Origin: Avena insularis
Taxonomy: Eukaryota > Streptophyta > Magnoliopsida > Poales > Poaceae
Length of the DNA stretch: 64,000 bases
Direction: 5' to 3'
Assembly (NCBI GenBank): GCA_023614405.1
Contig: CM042694.1
Span: 133,057,711 to 133,121,710 of the forward strand
Shown here piece by piece: positions 46,428 through 57,922 of this stretch. The translations under genes and the position numbers were made by a program. Position 1 is the stretch's first letter, and each line of letters begins with the position of its first letter. The notes beneath the pieces were generated by a model. The model was not told the origin of the DNA and searched no databases. It saw only the letters and a program-made list of their open reading frames with translations.

Positions 46428-46710
46428 CAGAGTTGGCTTACTCTACCGCCGACCGGCCACCGGAGCTAGCAGAGGACGAGGTGCCACCTCTGGAGCCTCC
46501 ACGCGCTTGCCTCCTGCCTTGCCAGAGGGGTTCACGGCCGGCCGAACCACGTTGTTGGCCCCCAACCTCTTCCTCCCTGCGGTCGCGGCGGAGATGTTCG
46601 AATGCGGTGGTGTCTGGGCATCGGAGACACCAGGGATATCCATCGAAGGTGCGACCGAGAGCTGCGCGTCGATTTCGGGTGGAGGCGGCGACATCAGGGC
46701 CGGCGGGAAG
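45949..46710 (-). pseudogene. Harbinger ORF1-type (Myb/NAM-associated, GST T3-like) protein, truncated
   Basis: From about 46694 leftward the minus strand reads a basic, alanine/proline-rich N-terminus (GRKRLGANNVVRPAVNP, ASNKKRNKEKA), typical of ORF1 proteins next to Harbinger transposases. A frame change near 46250 leads to the glycine/aspartate-rich end with MIRSVEEEEVADFM and seven-residue GGRDEFI repeats. The DNA-binding domain is absent. The duplication repeats its end at 45353-45535. The Copia inserted just upstream of the start region. Confidence 0.6.
45979..46056. repeat. 21-bp tandem repeat, about 3.5 copies
   Basis: The unit is about GAACTCATCTCTACCTCCGAT. It occurs only in the second 600-bp copy and encodes in-frame seven-residue repeats on the minus strand. 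Confidence 0.88.
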
Positions 46711-46716
46711 GTGGGC

Positions 46717-46876
46717 TGATAAATGATGTGTTATCTACCTAGTACGTGTCGTGTACGTGTTAGAGTTGTATCGTAGTCCTACCCTTGTACAACTTGTAAA
46801 ACCATCTATATATACATGAGACATTCCGAGCCCTAGAGGCATCGACCAATACCCTACCAATATTGTTATTTTGTCA
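46717..46876 (+). repeat. 5' LTR (160 bp)
   Basis: TG...CA ends; CTATATATACATGAG near 46805 is TATA-like. It pairs with 51467-51626. Confidence 0.94.
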
Positions 46877-46890
46877 TGGCATCAGAGCTA
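46877..46890 (+). other. Primer binding site
   Basis: TGGCATCAGAGCTA directly follows the LTR. This is the initiator Met-tRNA site with one change (TGGC for TGGT). Confidence 0.85.
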
Positions 46891-46929
46891 GACAACGCTT
46901 CCGCCTAAAAGCCCTACCCTACTTGAGAT

Positions 46930-47990
46930 CATGCCGCCGCCACACTACCTGCGCCGCCACCGCCCGATCGCCCCCTTCACGGCGCCATCCTAGCCGCGCC
47001 GAGCAACCAGGATGACTACCTCCTCGTCCGCCACCTTGTTCACCTCCTCGCCCCTCCGCTCCAGCGGATCTACAGGCGCGGGGTCCTCCTCCAGCCACGG
47101 CGCCGTGATGGTGTCACGCATCCCTACCTCGCCGATCGTCTTCAACAACCAGATCACGATTCGGCTTACGTCTGACAACTACCTCTACTAGCACACTCAG
47201 TTTGTGCCGATACTCCGAAGAAACCGCATATATGGGTTCGTTGATGGTTCTCTGCCCTGTCCGGATGCCGAGATTCTGAATCCTGATGCGAAGGACGCCG
47301 GTGCGCCGGCCACCCTCGCTAATCCCCTCTACGGCGCCTGGCACCAGTAGGACCAGGCCATCCTCTCCGCCATTGTCTCCTCTCTTACTGAGGGGGTCAT
47401 CGGGATGGTGATGCTCGCTACTACCTCGTATGAAGACTAGGAAACTCTCGAGGCGAGCTACTCCACCCAGTCTACTTCACGCGTCATATTTGCATGGCGC
47501 TTGGCAAGGTCAAGAAACATGAGTATCCTAATGCCACCGCCTACTTCAACAAGGTCAAATCACTGGCGGATACTTTGGCCTCCATTGGGTAGCCTCTCCG
47601 TACCGAGGAGTTCAATGCCTTCCTCGTTGCCGGCCTGGATAGCGAATACGATGCACTTGTCGATCGTGTCGGTGCGCGGCCCATCACTGATCCTATGACG
47701 ATTCGTGATGTCTACTCTCAGCTCCTCAGTGCTGAGAAGCGCGTGGAGGCTCGGCGCGCCGAGCTCGCAGCCGGCCAGCAGCGTGCCAACTACGCCGGGT
47801 GTGGTGGTGGACCAAGAGGGTCTCGACCTGCCCAGTACACATAAGCGTCGCAGCAGCGTCCTGGACAGGGGAAGCCTCCCCAGCCTGATCGCCCCTCTGG
47901 GTTGGGTACGCGGCCCATCTTCCAAATTTGTTCAAAGGTGGGCCATGTTGCTTCGTGTTGCTTCAAACGATTCTAGAAGGATTACCTCGG
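46930..47990 (+). pseudogene. Copia gag (UBN2 type), broken
   Basis: Coding similarity runs through QDQAILSAIVSSLTEG-like sequence near 47345-47395 (with a stop in place of one residue), LRTEEFNAFLVAGLD near 47600 and a zinc knuckle near 47925 (ICSKVGHVASCC). The first cysteine of the knuckle appears replaced by phenylalanine. Several stops and frame changes (47170, 47347, 47438, 47590) prevent translation. Confidence 0.8.
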
Positions 47991-49200
47991 CGCAGGCAAT
48001 GATGGGCGCAACATGGAGCGACAGATTGCTGCGTTCTCCGTCACGACCACTACCTTCGGCTCTACTACCTCCTACCCAGTTGATCCCAACTGGTATGCTG
48101 ATACAGGCGCGATGGATCACTTCACACACGACCTCAACAAAGTCACCATAAAGGAGCAATACACTGGCAAGGACAATGTCCAAACTGCCAATGAATCAGG
48201 TATGCGCATTATACATATTGGTCACTCCACAATTCCTACATCTCTACATCCTTTACACCTTAAACACATCCTCCACGTACCTTCTATTACTCGCAATCTC
48301 CTTTCGGTTAAAAGATTTGCCTATGACAATAATGTCTTCTTTGAATTTCACCCATGGTATTTTCTTATTAAGGACCGGGATACACGGGCGGTTCTGCTTA
48401 GAGGGGAGTGTCGTGGAGGTCTCTATAATCTTGATATGTCTTCAATAAAGCAAGTCTTGAGTGCTTTCAAGGTGTCTCGTGCTCTTTGGCACTCGCGTCT
48501 AGGACATCCATCTACTCCAGTCGTTCAACATATTCTACATCGTCATGAGCTTCCTTCAGTAGAGTCAATCCATAAAGATTTAGTTTGTGATGCCTGTCAG
48601 CAAGGCAAGAGTCATCAATTACCGTTTTCATTATCCACTCGTGTTGTTACAGATCCTCTTGAGATTATATATTCAGATGTTTGGGGCCCTGCCCAAGTTT
48701 CTATTAGTGGTCATGCATATTATGTTAGTTTTGTTGATGGTTACAGTCGTTTTACATGGCTATATCTTCTTAAACATAAGTTTGATGTGTTTGCCACGTT
48801 TCTTCAGTTTCAACAGCATGTTGAAAGTCTCTTAAATAAAAAATTAAACATGTTCAAAGTGACTGGGGTGGTGAATATCTTAGACTCAACAAATTCTTTT
48901 TCGACATTGATATTTCACACCGTGTATCATGTCCTCATACCCATCAACAAAACGGTACTGTTGAGCGTAAACATCGCCACGTTGTTGAGACTGGCCTTAC
49001 TTTGTTAGCTCATGCTTCTGTTCCTGATGCCTTTACCACTGCTTGCTTCCTCATTAATCGTCTTCCCACGCGTGTCATTGTCATGCAAACACCCCTAGAG
49101 CATCTCCTTGGCGAGACTCTTGATTACACTTTTTTAATGTGTTTGGTTGCGCATGTTGGCCACACTTACGTCCTTACAATAATCGTAAACTAGAATTTCG
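47960..49200 (+). pseudogene. Copia protease and integrase, broken
   Basis: A 331-codon frame (48013-49008) has the protease motif WYADTGAMDHFT near 48090, the pre-integrase zinc finger (HSRLGHPS, then CDACQQGKSH) near 48490-48615 and the integrase start IYSDVWGPAQ near 48670. Near 48860 the frame shifts, so the rest of the core (including CPHTHQQNGTVERKH-like sequence, 48930-48975) is in another frame. Confidence 0.88.
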
Positions 49201-51469
49201 TTCTAAACAGTGTGTCTTTCTAGGCTACAGTTCTCTACACAAAGGTTACAAGTGTCTTCACATACCCACTAGTCGTGTCTATATTTCTCGCGACTTTGTT
49301 TTTGACGAGAAAGTTGTTCCTTTCTCTCATCATACGTCCGCCTCTCCGTCACCATCATCATCGTCAACTCCACTTTCATTTGACCAATTTGTTGATGCTG
49401 CATATTCTCCATTGCTTTTGGCTAACCATGGTGCAGGACGAGGTGCTCGCCTCGAGTTACTGGACGAGGCAGAGGAAGAGAATCACGTCGATCGTGTGCC
49501 TGGAGCGCACATCGATCTGCATGTGCCGATGCGCGGCCATGCATCTCGGGCCGCTTCTACAGGCCCGCTGGTCGCTCCTCCATCTACTGACCGCACGGCG
49601 GCGGTCCATACCCGGCCTGTTTCACCTGGGCCGGCCTCCTCCATGCTGCGCTCCCCTAGGTCGGCCTCCTCAGTGACCATGATGTTTGATGGCTATGCGA
49701 CGCCTGCGGTGACGGACGCATTCGAGCCAACTTCTCCTTCTCCGACAGATCCTGGCCCAGGTTTCTCGAGTCCTGGTCCAGCAACGCCGGCTGTTCGGCC
49801 CGGCCCTACTACCAGGTTACAGCGTGGCATTCGACAGCCAAAAAATCGCACTGATGGTACAGTTGTGTGCAACACTACAAGGTCCTCCGATCCTACTTTG
49901 TTACACTCAGAACCTGGTGATTATCGTCTTGCTTTGTCTTCTCCGCATTGGCGTACAGTGATGGAGACAGAGTTCAGTGCTCTACAGCTTAATAACACCT
50001 GGCGTTTGGTTCCACCTCGCACTGGGGTGAACATTATTTACTACAAGTGGGTCTTCAAGATTAAGAGGAAAGCTGATGGTTCCGTTGATCGATACAAGGC
50101 TCGTCTTATGGCTAAAGGGTTTAAACAGCCTTATGGACTTGATTATGAGGACACTTTCAGCCCTGTGGTCAAGCCCACTACTATTCGACTGCTCCTGTCT
50201 ATGGCGATTACTCAAGGTTGGTATCTTCGTCAACTTGATATTCAGAATGTGTTTCTCCATGGTGTACTTGAAGAGGAGGTTTTTATGAGGCAGCCCCCAG
50301 GATTTGCAGATCCTGTGCACTCTGATTACTTATGTAGGCTTGATAATGCACTTTATGGTCTCAAACAAGCTCCACGTGCCTGGCATGCTCGTCTCAGTTC
50401 AGTACTCGCCAGCCCTGGTTTTACACCCTCTACAGCTGATACGTCTTTGTTCATCCTACGACGGCCAGATAATGTCCTCTACTTGTTGGTTTATGTTGAC
50501 GACATTATACTAGTCAGTTCGTCCATGACTGCAACCACTAAGCTGGTTACTCAGCTCAGTTCTTCTTTTGCTCTAAAAGATCTTCGTTCGTTACACTACT
50601 TTCTTGGTGTTGAGGTGCACCGGCATGGGTCCAATGGTCTTCATCTGAGTCAGAAGAAGTATGCGGCTGACTTACTGCAGCGAGCTGGACTACAGAAGTG
50701 TACACCAATGACCACTCCTATGGCTTCTACTGATCGCCTCTTGGTTACTGATGGTGATCCGCTTTCAGCTGAGGAGTCTACTCGTTACCGCAATATAGTT
50801 GGAAGTCTTCAGTATCTTACTCTGAGGCGTCCTGATCTCTCGTTCTCTGTGAACAAGGTGTGTCAGTATCTACATGCTCCTCGTTCTACTCATTGGTCGG
50901 CGGTCAAACGTATCTTGCGCTATGTTCATGCTACTATGTCATACGGTCTGTTGTTGAGTGCTGCTACAACCTCACCAGATCTTCTTTTCGTCTTTTCTGA
51001 TGCTGATTGGGCTGGAAATTCAGATGACCGGCGATCAACGGGGGGATATGCCATATTTTATGGTGGTAATCTAGTTGCTTGGAGTGCAAGGAAACAGGCT
51101 ACAGTTTCTCGCTCCAGTACAGAGTCAGAATACAAGGCACTGGCTAATGCAACTGCTGAAATCATATGGATACAGGCTCTTCTTGGTGAACTTGGAGTAT
51201 CTCATACATGTCCACCAATTTTATGGTGTGACAATATTGGAGCAACATATCTTTCTGCCAACCCAGTTTTTCATGCACGTACAAAACATGTTGAAGTTGA
51301 TTTTCACTTCGTTCGAGAACGAGTTGCTCAGAAGTTGCTTCAGATTCGGTTCATTTCCTCCAAGGATCAGCTAGCTGACATCTTCACCAAACTACTACCT
51401 CTACCACTATTTGAAGCATGTCGACGCAATCTCAATCTTCATAGAAGAGTTGAGATTGAGGGAGGGTGA
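49139..51469 (+). CDS. Copia integrase end, reverse transcriptase and RNase H, long open frame
   Basis: An uninterrupted frame of about 776 residues begins inside the integrase C-terminus ([19 protein letters not shown]) with no true start codon, so it is part of a polyprotein. A low-complexity linker follows, then the RT with [23 protein letters not shown] and [10 protein letters not shown] (near 50490). RNase H comes last with [23 protein letters not shown] and [11 protein letters not shown], ending before the purine tract. All main catalytic residues are present. It cannot be made normally because of the upstream frameshift. Confidence 0.88.
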   Translation: MFGCACWPHLRPYNNRKLEFRSKQCVFLGYSSLHKGYKCLHIPTSRVYISRDFVFDEKVVPFSHHTSASPSPSSSSTPLSFDQFVDAAYSPLLLANHGAGRGARLELLDEAEEENHVDRVPGAHIDLHVPMRGHASRAASTGPLVAPPSTDRTAAVHTRPVSPGPASSMLRSPRSASSVTMMFDGYATPAVTDAFEPTSPSPTDPGPGFSSPGPATPAVRPGPTTRLQRGIRQPKNRTDGTVVCNTTRSSDPTLLHSEPGDYRLALSSPHWRTVMETEFSALQLNNTWRLVPPRTGVNIIYYKWVFKIKRKADGSVDRYKARLMAKGFKQPYGLDYEDTFSPVVKPTTIRLLLSMAITQGWYLRQLDIQNVFLHGVLEEEVFMRQPPGFADPVHSDYLCRLDNALYGLKQAPRAWHARLSSVLASPGFTPSTADTSLFILRRPDNVLYLLVYVDDIILVSSSMTATTKLVTQLSSSFALKDLRSLHYFLGVEVHRHGSNGLHLSQKKYAADLLQRAGLQKCTPMTTPMASTDRLLVTDGDPLSAEESTRYRNIVGSLQYLTLRRPDLSFSVNKVCQYLHAPRSTHWSAVKRILRYVHATMSYGLLLSAATTSPDLLFVFSDADWAGNSDDRRSTGGYAIFYGGNLVAWSARKQATVSRSSTESEYKALANATAEIIWIQALLGELGVSHTCPPILWCDNIGATYLSANPVFHARTKHVEVDFHFVRERVAQKLLQIRFISSKDQLADIFTKLLPLPLFEACRRNLNLHRRVEIEGG
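51452..51466 (+). other. Polypurine tract
   Basis: GAGATTGAGGGAGGG directly precedes the 3' LTR. Confidence 0.88.
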
Positions 51470-51626
51470 TAAACGATGTGTTCTGTACCTAGTACGTGTC
51501 ATGTACATGTTAGAGTTGTATCGTAGTTCTACCCTTGTACAACTTGTAAAACCATCTATATATACATGAGACAGGCCGAGCCCTAGAGACATCGACCAAT
51601 ACCATACCAATATTGTTATTTTGTCA
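51467..51626 (+). repeat. 3' LTR (160 bp)
   Basis: TGATAAACGATGTG...TTTTGTCA; about ten differences from the 5' LTR. TGGGC follows. Confidence 0.94.
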
Positions 51627-51844
51627 TGGGCGAGCAAGAATGGCGGGAGGCAAGAACAGACGGAGGGGAGGCGTGGGTATTTCTCTAAAGTGGCGTCCGA
51701 CTCCTAGATTAACTCCTCCGCGGCGAAGTTTACTACTCCGACTCCTAAATATTTACTCATCGAACTGTTTTGGGGATTGGTTAGGTGCGCCCTTATCGAG
51801 TTTTGCTCCTCTAACCATTTTTAAGGGACCGGTTAGACGTGCCC

Positions 51845-52535
51845 TTAGGCCTGGGGGATATTTTGGAATTGCAGTCCGCCCCGCACGACTACGGCGTGGT
51901 CCACTCTACACCAAAGTGGCATGAAATTGACTTTCAGTACAAGTTGGTACCGGGCACCTTGCAAGCGCTCTAAGGCCTTCCTGTGGATCACGTGTGGCTA
52001 TCTAGTGGGCGCCATCACGACACTCAGGCAGCTCTGCCGCACGAATCAGACAACGGCCAACGTGTGCAACCATGCTTGCATGCTCCTCTAACTATCACCG
52101 TCACAAAAGAATTCCTCGGTTTGTTGCGCTACAATGGCTGGATGGTGGTGGTCGCCTGGCAATTGTAACAGGAGGTCCTTTTATATATAGGCCAGCAAGG
52201 ACGACCTGGAGGACCATGTGCTTGCAACCACGGAGGCGCTGCCGGATCGAGCAAGCTGTTGTTGTCTCAAAATCACCTATAATGTACATGTACCTTCTAC
52301 ATGCCCGTGCACAACGAGATCGACTCAAAGAGGGGCTCCCACTGGTCCACCGGTACAGAACCTTCATACTACAATAGGCTAGAATGGTGACAACTTTCTA
52401 TGTACACCGTGAAGTGACAGTCGTTTTTGCTTGGAAATCATGTTGGCTTTGTAGCTAATGACAATTTTTGTGCAGCATACAAACGTGAAGGGATATACTA
52501 TGTTTTATGGTTAATTTACATGGTGGTTTAAAACT
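51845..52535. other. Unassigned DNA between Harbinger-like element and retroposon
   Basis: Only short frames. A TATA-like TTTTATATATAGGCCAG near 52180 is visible, but no gene follows that I can recognise. Confidence 0.4.
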
Positions 52536-53130
52536 TCGGTATGCCCACGTCCCCGTGTGGTGGCGGCGGAGGGAACCCTAATTCCCCCGCCACAAGCCCC
52601 CTCCACCTCTCTCCCTCTCCTCCGCCGCTGCCAGAGGGCGCGGCCGGGCAAAGCCTGGCCAGCGCCGGCGGCAGGAGGGTCCTTTGTCTTCTCACGCGCC
52701 TGGGTGAGGATACATGCCAGATCTCACGCGCAGGGGCATGGTGCGGCCGTCTGGCACCATGGCGGCACTGGTTCGCCTCCGTGTCGTGGCCGTCGGATCT
52801 CCGGCGTGCGGCGGCGTGTGGATGAAGCGGCGATGCGGCGGAAGGCGTGGTGTGCGGGCTGGCGGCGGCCGATCTCCGGCGTGTTGATGGTGGCGGAGAC
52901 GCAGCTGCAAGCAGGGCTAACGGCGGTCCGATCTGGCCCCTATGGGTTCGGATGGGGTGCCTACGCCCGCTACATCTCGACAACTCCGACAACGACACCA
53001 CAGAGGTTGGGATTAGTCCAGAGGCATGAGGAAGATGGTAGAGGCGGCCTTCTTCTCCGTCAAAGGTGGTAGGCCTGAGGCTGGTTGGCGGATCTCGTGA
53101 TCCATCGTCTAGTCCTGGCTGCGAGCCGGG

Positions 53131-53287
53131 TGTGAAACAATAGGGACACAATATTTGGGGGATACCTCAACGCACACGCGTGGGATCCAGGGATTTTCAT
53201 TATATAGATCAATAAGAGTTACAGGTGGGGTCAAGTACAAGTTAGGGTACAACTATACAGAGTCCTACAATGTTACGTATTTTGACA
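53131..53287 (-). repeat. 3' LTR (157 bp)
   Basis: On the plus strand it runs from TGTGAAACAATAGG to TATTTTGACA. GGCCCCCCTCAATCTCAA next to it is the complement of the purine tract (53288-53305). Confidence 0.95.
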
Positions 53288-53546
53288 GGCCCCCCTCAAT
53301 CTCAACAACGGACATGTTGAGATTGCGTTTACACTCATCAAATAAAGGAAGATGTAGAGGTTTAGTGAATATATCTGCAAGCTGATCCTTTGAAGATACA
53401 AACCGAACTTGCAGAAGCTTCTGAGCAACCCTCTCACGGACAAAGTGAAAATCAATTTCAATATGCTTTGTCCATGCATGAAAGACTGGATTTGACGAGA
53501 GATAAGTAGCACCAATGTTGTCACACCACAGGACAGGTGGAGACTG

Positions 53547-54895
53547 CTATTGAATACCAAGTTCTTTCAATAACGCCTCAATCCAAATTACCTCAGTAGT
53601 TGCATTAGCAACCGCCTTGTATTCTACTTCTATAGAAGAGCGAGACACTGTAGCCTGTTTGCGAGCACTCCACGCAACCAAGTTACCTCCATAGAACACA
53701 GCAAAGCCCCCCGTGGATCGACGGTCATCCACATCTCCAACCCAATCAGCATCAGAGAAGGCAAAGATAGCAGAAGAAGTGGAGGGGCGTAGAAGCAAAC
53801 AATGACCAATAGTATGTTTGACAAACCAAAGAATTCTCTTGACGGCATCAAGGTGATCTTCAGTAGGAGAGTGCAGAAATTGACAGACTCGATTTACCGA
53901 AAAGGATATATCTGGCCTGGTCAAAGTGAGATATTGGAGCCCCCCAACAATACTTCGATAATCTGTAGCATCATCAGACTCAAGTAATGGACTATCGGAC
54001 TGAAAAAGCTTGGTTGTGGCCGACATAGGAGTAGTCACAGACTTGCACTTAAGGAGACCAGCACGTTTAAGCAAGTAAGTGACATACTTGTGTTGAGTAA
54101 TGCGAAGGCCAGCAGAAGACCGAGCCACTTCCCGCCCAAGAAAGTAATGAAGAGTACCAACATCATTGACATCAAATTCTTGACGAAGACCAAGGACCAA
54201 CTGATCAATGGCCGCGGACTTGGAGCTAAGCACAATGATGTCATCAACATATACCAGAAGATAAGTAGTAATGTCATGCCGCTGAAGAATGAACAGAGGC
54301 GTGTCAGCAGTAGACGGAAAAAACCCATGCTGACGAAGGACAGTAGCAAGACGAGCATGCAATGCTCGAGGAGCCTGTTTGAGACCATATAATGCTTTGT
54401 CCAATCGACACAAATGATGAGGACGCTCAGGATCCTCAAACCCAGGAGGTTGCCTCATAAACACCTCCTCTTCAAGAACACCATGGAGAAAAGCATTTTG
54501 GACATCCAACTGACGGAGAAACCAGCCACGAGAAACAGCAATCGAGAGCAACAGACGAATTGATGTAGGCTTGACCACTGGGCTGAATGTATCTTCGTAA
54601 TCCAGACCATAACGCTGTTTAAATCCCTTGGCGTCCAGGCGAGCTGTGTACCTTTCAACTTCACCATTAGCATGCCGCTTGACTTTAAAAAAATCCACTT
54701 TGAATCGATGACATTGACGCCAGAAGCTGGTGGAACAAGATGCCAGGTATTATTACGGAGCAAGGCCTCGAACTCTTGCTCCATGGCAGCACGCCAATGA
54801 GGAACACCAAGAGCAGCTCGAAAATGACGCGGTTCAGACATGGGGTCGACAGCAGCATCAGCCATGCATGCGTCCAATCCAGGCAACTGTGCCAT
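53547..54895 (-). pseudogene. Copia reverse transcriptase and RNase H, broken
   Basis: The first part (54895-54700) has WRAAMEQEFEALLRN; a frameshift near 54690 leads into a 383-codon frame (54698-53547) with [18 protein letters not shown] sequence, [20 protein letters not shown] (near 54240-54260), the [13 protein letters not shown]ase H start and [13 protein letters not shown]. The frame stops at 53547 within RNase H, and the last part ([15 protein letters not shown]) is in another frame (53273-53560). Confidence 0.88.
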
Positions 54896-56780
54896 CAGTC
54901 CGTTGTTTGGGCTGACGCATACCGCGCGAGAGGCGAGTCACATGATGTAGAGGATCCGGCTGCCACATGCGACAACTCGGTCGGCACAGGGGAGACCGAG
55001 GCGGTTGGTGACGCGGGTGAAGGCACGGTCGGGGAAGCCGATGTCTCTGGTGAAGCCGGCTCATACGTGAGCCGGAGCTGGTCCATGGGACCACGCGTCG
55101 GGGCACCAGGGCCGTCCGCTGGACCGGTCATAGTAGCAGGGCGACGCAGAGGCGTCGAGTGCATGCGATCGACGCCCGATAGCGACAACGAATTAGACGA
55201 GGCGGGGGAGGAGGATATCCCTCCGACAATGATGGTGACTCGGAGAGCACCTCGAGGCGAGCACCACGACCAGTACCTGCACCATGGTTAGGGAGCAAAA
55301 CAGGAGCATGCGCAATATCTTCAAATTGGTCAAGTGAGGTGGGTAAAGACGACGACAAAGGTGTGGATGTGGAGGACGACCAATTAGAAAACGGAAACAC
55401 GTTCTCATCGAAGACAACATCACGACTAATATAGACACGATTACTAGGGACATGGAGACACTTGTACCTTTTGTGAAGAGGACTATAACCTAGGAACACA
55501 CACTTTTTCGAACGAAACTCTAGTTTGTGTTTATTATAGGGGCGAAGGTTAGGCCAACACGCACGCCCAAAGACCTTAAAGAAGGTATAATCAGGAAATT
55601 CACCCAACAAACATTCGAGAGGAGTGTGCATATCAATAACTCGAGTGGGCATGCGATTAATGAGGAAACAAGCAGTGGTAAAGGCATCACTCCAATAAAA
55701 AAAGGAAGCGACGCATGGGCAAGAAGGGTAATGCCTGTTTCAACGATATGACGATGCTTGCGCTCAGCACGACCATTCTGCTGGCGGGTGTGAGGACATG
55801 ACACGCGATGGGTAATACCAATTTGTTGAAAGAACTCATTTAACTTAATGTACTCACCCCCCCCCACACACACCCAGTCTGATTGAACATGTTTAATTTT
55901 ATAGCCAAGAAGGCGCTCAACATGAGCTTGATACTGACGAAACACCTCAAAGACATCATTCTTGCGCTTAATCAAATAAATCCGTGTAAAACAACTATAA
56001 GCATCCACAAAGCTGACATAATAAGTGTGACCACTAACAGATGGCTGGGCAGGACCCTAGACATCAGAATAAATAAGCTCCAAAGGAGAGTTTATTACAT
56101 GAGTTGAAATAGAAAAAGGTAACTGATGACTCTTGCCCTGTTGACAGGCATCACAAACTGACACTACTTTATTGGACTCTGATGGTAACCGATGATGATG
56201 AAGCACATGTTGCACAACCTGCATAGCCGGGTGGCCTAAACGGGCATGCCACTGAGTAGAGGAAGCTTTAAGAGCGCTGAAGACTTGTTTGAGAAGTGGG
56301 GTGTTTGGTGGCGCGCCGAGCGTGTAGAGACCACCACGAACTCGACCTCTAAGCAGGATGTCCCCCGTAAGCAGGTCCTTTACAAAAAAGACTATTAGGA
56401 TGGAACTCAATGTAAACGCGATTATCAGAAGTAAATTGACGAACAGATAGAAGATTTTTGGTAACACTAGGGACATGTAAAACATTACGAAGCTGGAGAT
56501 GTCTAGATGAAGGAGTGGGAATTAGAGCTTGACCAATATGAGAAATACGCATACCTTCCCCGTTGGCAGTTTGAACTTGCTCATGTCCCTAGTACGGCTC
56601 CTACATGTTCAGCTTCTCTAGTTGGCCAGTGAGATGGACAGAGGCACCCGTATCGGCATACCACATAGGATCCACAGGGAGCGTCGAGGTATGACCCTGT
56701 GGTGCATGATATGCGACGTTGGCCTGAGCAAGTTGGCGCTCAAGGAAGCGTCCGTCGTTGCCCACACCAAGGAACGACTT
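54896..56780 (-). pseudogene. Copia protease, integrase and linker, broken
   Basis: The protease core PMWYADTGASVHLT is near 56650 on the minus strand. The pre-integrase zinc finger (HARLGHPA, CDACQQGKSH) lies at about 56120-56250. The integrase core occupies 56008-55520 with PHTRQQNGRAERKH near 55770, and its C-terminus (EFRSKKCVFLGYSPLHKRYK) near 55440-55530. A run of C residues (55855-55865 on plus) sits at a frame break. Several frames are needed to cover it. Confidence 0.85.
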
Positions 56781-57718
56781 CTAGAAACGCTTGAAGCAGC
56801 GTGCAACAAGGTGACCCACTTCATCGCAGAGTTGACAGTGGGGCCGCGGGCCATTGCCACGGCCATATGAGCCACCACCAGCGCCTCCTGGAGTAGGAGG
56901 CCGAGCACCCGACCCGGGCCCAGAGGGTGGACGGTAGGTGGAAGGCGGAAGAGGTGATGCAGTGGGGTGGGACGGCTTGTACCCGCCCGTCTTGACAGCA
57001 TTGGCAGAGTGGACACCTTCGACGATAGTTGAGCGGCGCCCCTCCTTGCATTGCTCGGTGGACATCAGCCGCGCATAGAGGTCATGCGCTGGCATCGGAG
57101 TCGCGCGATCCTGAACGACCTCAGCCAGGGAGTCATATTCCTCGTCGAGACCATGAAGAACGGTGGAGACAAATTCCTCGGGGCGGAGGGGTTGACTGAT
57201 CGACGCAAGCGTGTCGGTGATCGTCTTCACCTTGTTGTAGTAGAAAGCCATGGGCTGGTTCAGCTTGTGAGTCTCGCGCAGCTGATCACGTAGTCGCGTA
57301 GCTCGCGCCGAAGACTGAGCAGCAAAGCTATTCTCGATGGTGACCCATGCCTCCCGCGAGGATTTGGCAAACATTATCATGCTGCCCACCTCAACGGAAG
57401 AAGAGGCGAGAAAGGCGCTCAGGATTGCCTGGTCCTGTTGGATCCAGGCCGCATAGGCCGGGTTGATGACCTGGCCGGCGGGATTACCGTCCGTCACAGC
57501 GACGGATGAGAGGTGGGACACTAGAAGGTGCCCTCGACATAGCCATGAAGCAGGTGGCTCTGGAGTTGAGACACGACCTGCGCACGCCAGAACAGGTGAT
57601 TGGCGGTGGAGAGCTTGACGGTGATCTGATTCCCGAAGTGGACAGGCAACGGGGTGATGGTTGACGAGTTCGCAGATAGCGGCAGCGCCGAGGAGGGGAG
57701 AAGAGCGGAAGATCCCAT
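56781..57718 (-). pseudogene. Copia gag (UBN2 type) with zinc knuckle, one frameshift
   Basis: The minus-strand ATG near 57718 opens the N-terminus (VHFGNQITVKLSTANH). A frameshift near 57525 leads to the main body with AYAAWIQQDQAILSAFL, SREAWVTIENSFAAQS and ELLP-like helices, and ends with the knuckle CQLCDEVGHLVARC (CX2CX4HX4C, intact) near 56790-56835. Only one frame change is evident, so this is the better preserved gag in the window. Confidence 0.87.
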
Positions 57719-57755
57719 GACGGCGGCGGCGGCTAGGGTTAGGAACCGAGGTCTG

Positions 57756-57765
57756 GCTGATACCA
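57756..57765 (-). other. Primer binding site
   Basis: The minus strand reads TGGTATCAGC directly inside the 5' LTR, a match to initiator Met-tRNA. Confidence 0.88.
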
Positions 57766-57922
57766 TGTGAAACAATAGGGACACAATATTTGGGGGATAC
57801 CTCAACGCACACGCGTGGGATCCAGGGATTTTCATTATATAGATCAATAAGAGTTACCGGTGGGGTCAAGTACAGGTTAGGGTACAACTATACAGAGTCC
57901 TACAATGTTACGTATTCTGACA
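57766..57922 (-). repeat. 5' LTR (157 bp)
   Basis: Same as 53131-53287 apart from three substitutions. CCGGG follows at 57923-57927. Confidence 0.95.

Larger units (their letters stand above)
46717..51626 (+). mobile_element. Short-LTR Copia retrotransposon (Ale/Retrofit-like), 4.9 kb
   Basis: Two 160-bp LTRs start TGATAAA and end TTTTGTCA. Both flanks carry TGGGC (46712-46716 and 51627-51631). Primer site, gag, protease, integrase, RT/RNase H and purine tract follow in Copia order. The LTRs differ at about 10 positions. Short LTRs and the protein sequence suggest the Ale/Retrofit lineage, as inference. Gag and integrase are broken; the RT/RNase H frame is still open. Confidence 0.94.
45022..51844 (-). 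mobile_element. PIF/Harbinger-like non-autonomous element, interrupted by a Copia
   Basis: The left end GGGCATCTCTAACTGATCCC and the complement of the right end (GGGCACGTCTAACCGGTCCC) form terminal inverted repeats starting GGGC. The flanks TCA and TTA are close to the 3-bp TWA duplication of Harbinger elements. It encodes, on the minus strand, a broken ORF1-type protein. Without the Copia it is about 1.9 kb. A 600-bp internal duplication enlarges it. Confidence 0.72.
53131..57922 (-). mobile_element. Short-LTR Copia retrotransposon (Ale/Retrofit-like), 4.8 kb
   Basis: Two 157-bp LTRs (53131-53287 and 57766-57922) differ at three positions. Both flanks carry CCGGG. The minus strand has primer site, gag, protease, integrase, RT and RNase H. 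Coding frames are broken in several places. The LTR sequence is unrelated to that of the 46717-51626 element, but the proteins are similar. Confidence 0.95.

Noticed and set aside
51613..51924. 103-residue frame
   Set aside because: It runs across the Copia LTR end and the Harbinger-like right end, so it is an artificial join.
52528..53151. 207-residue proline/arginine-rich minus frame
   Set aside because: It lies in the GC-rich 5' part of a retroposon and crosses into a Copia LTR; overlapping plus frames are just as long.
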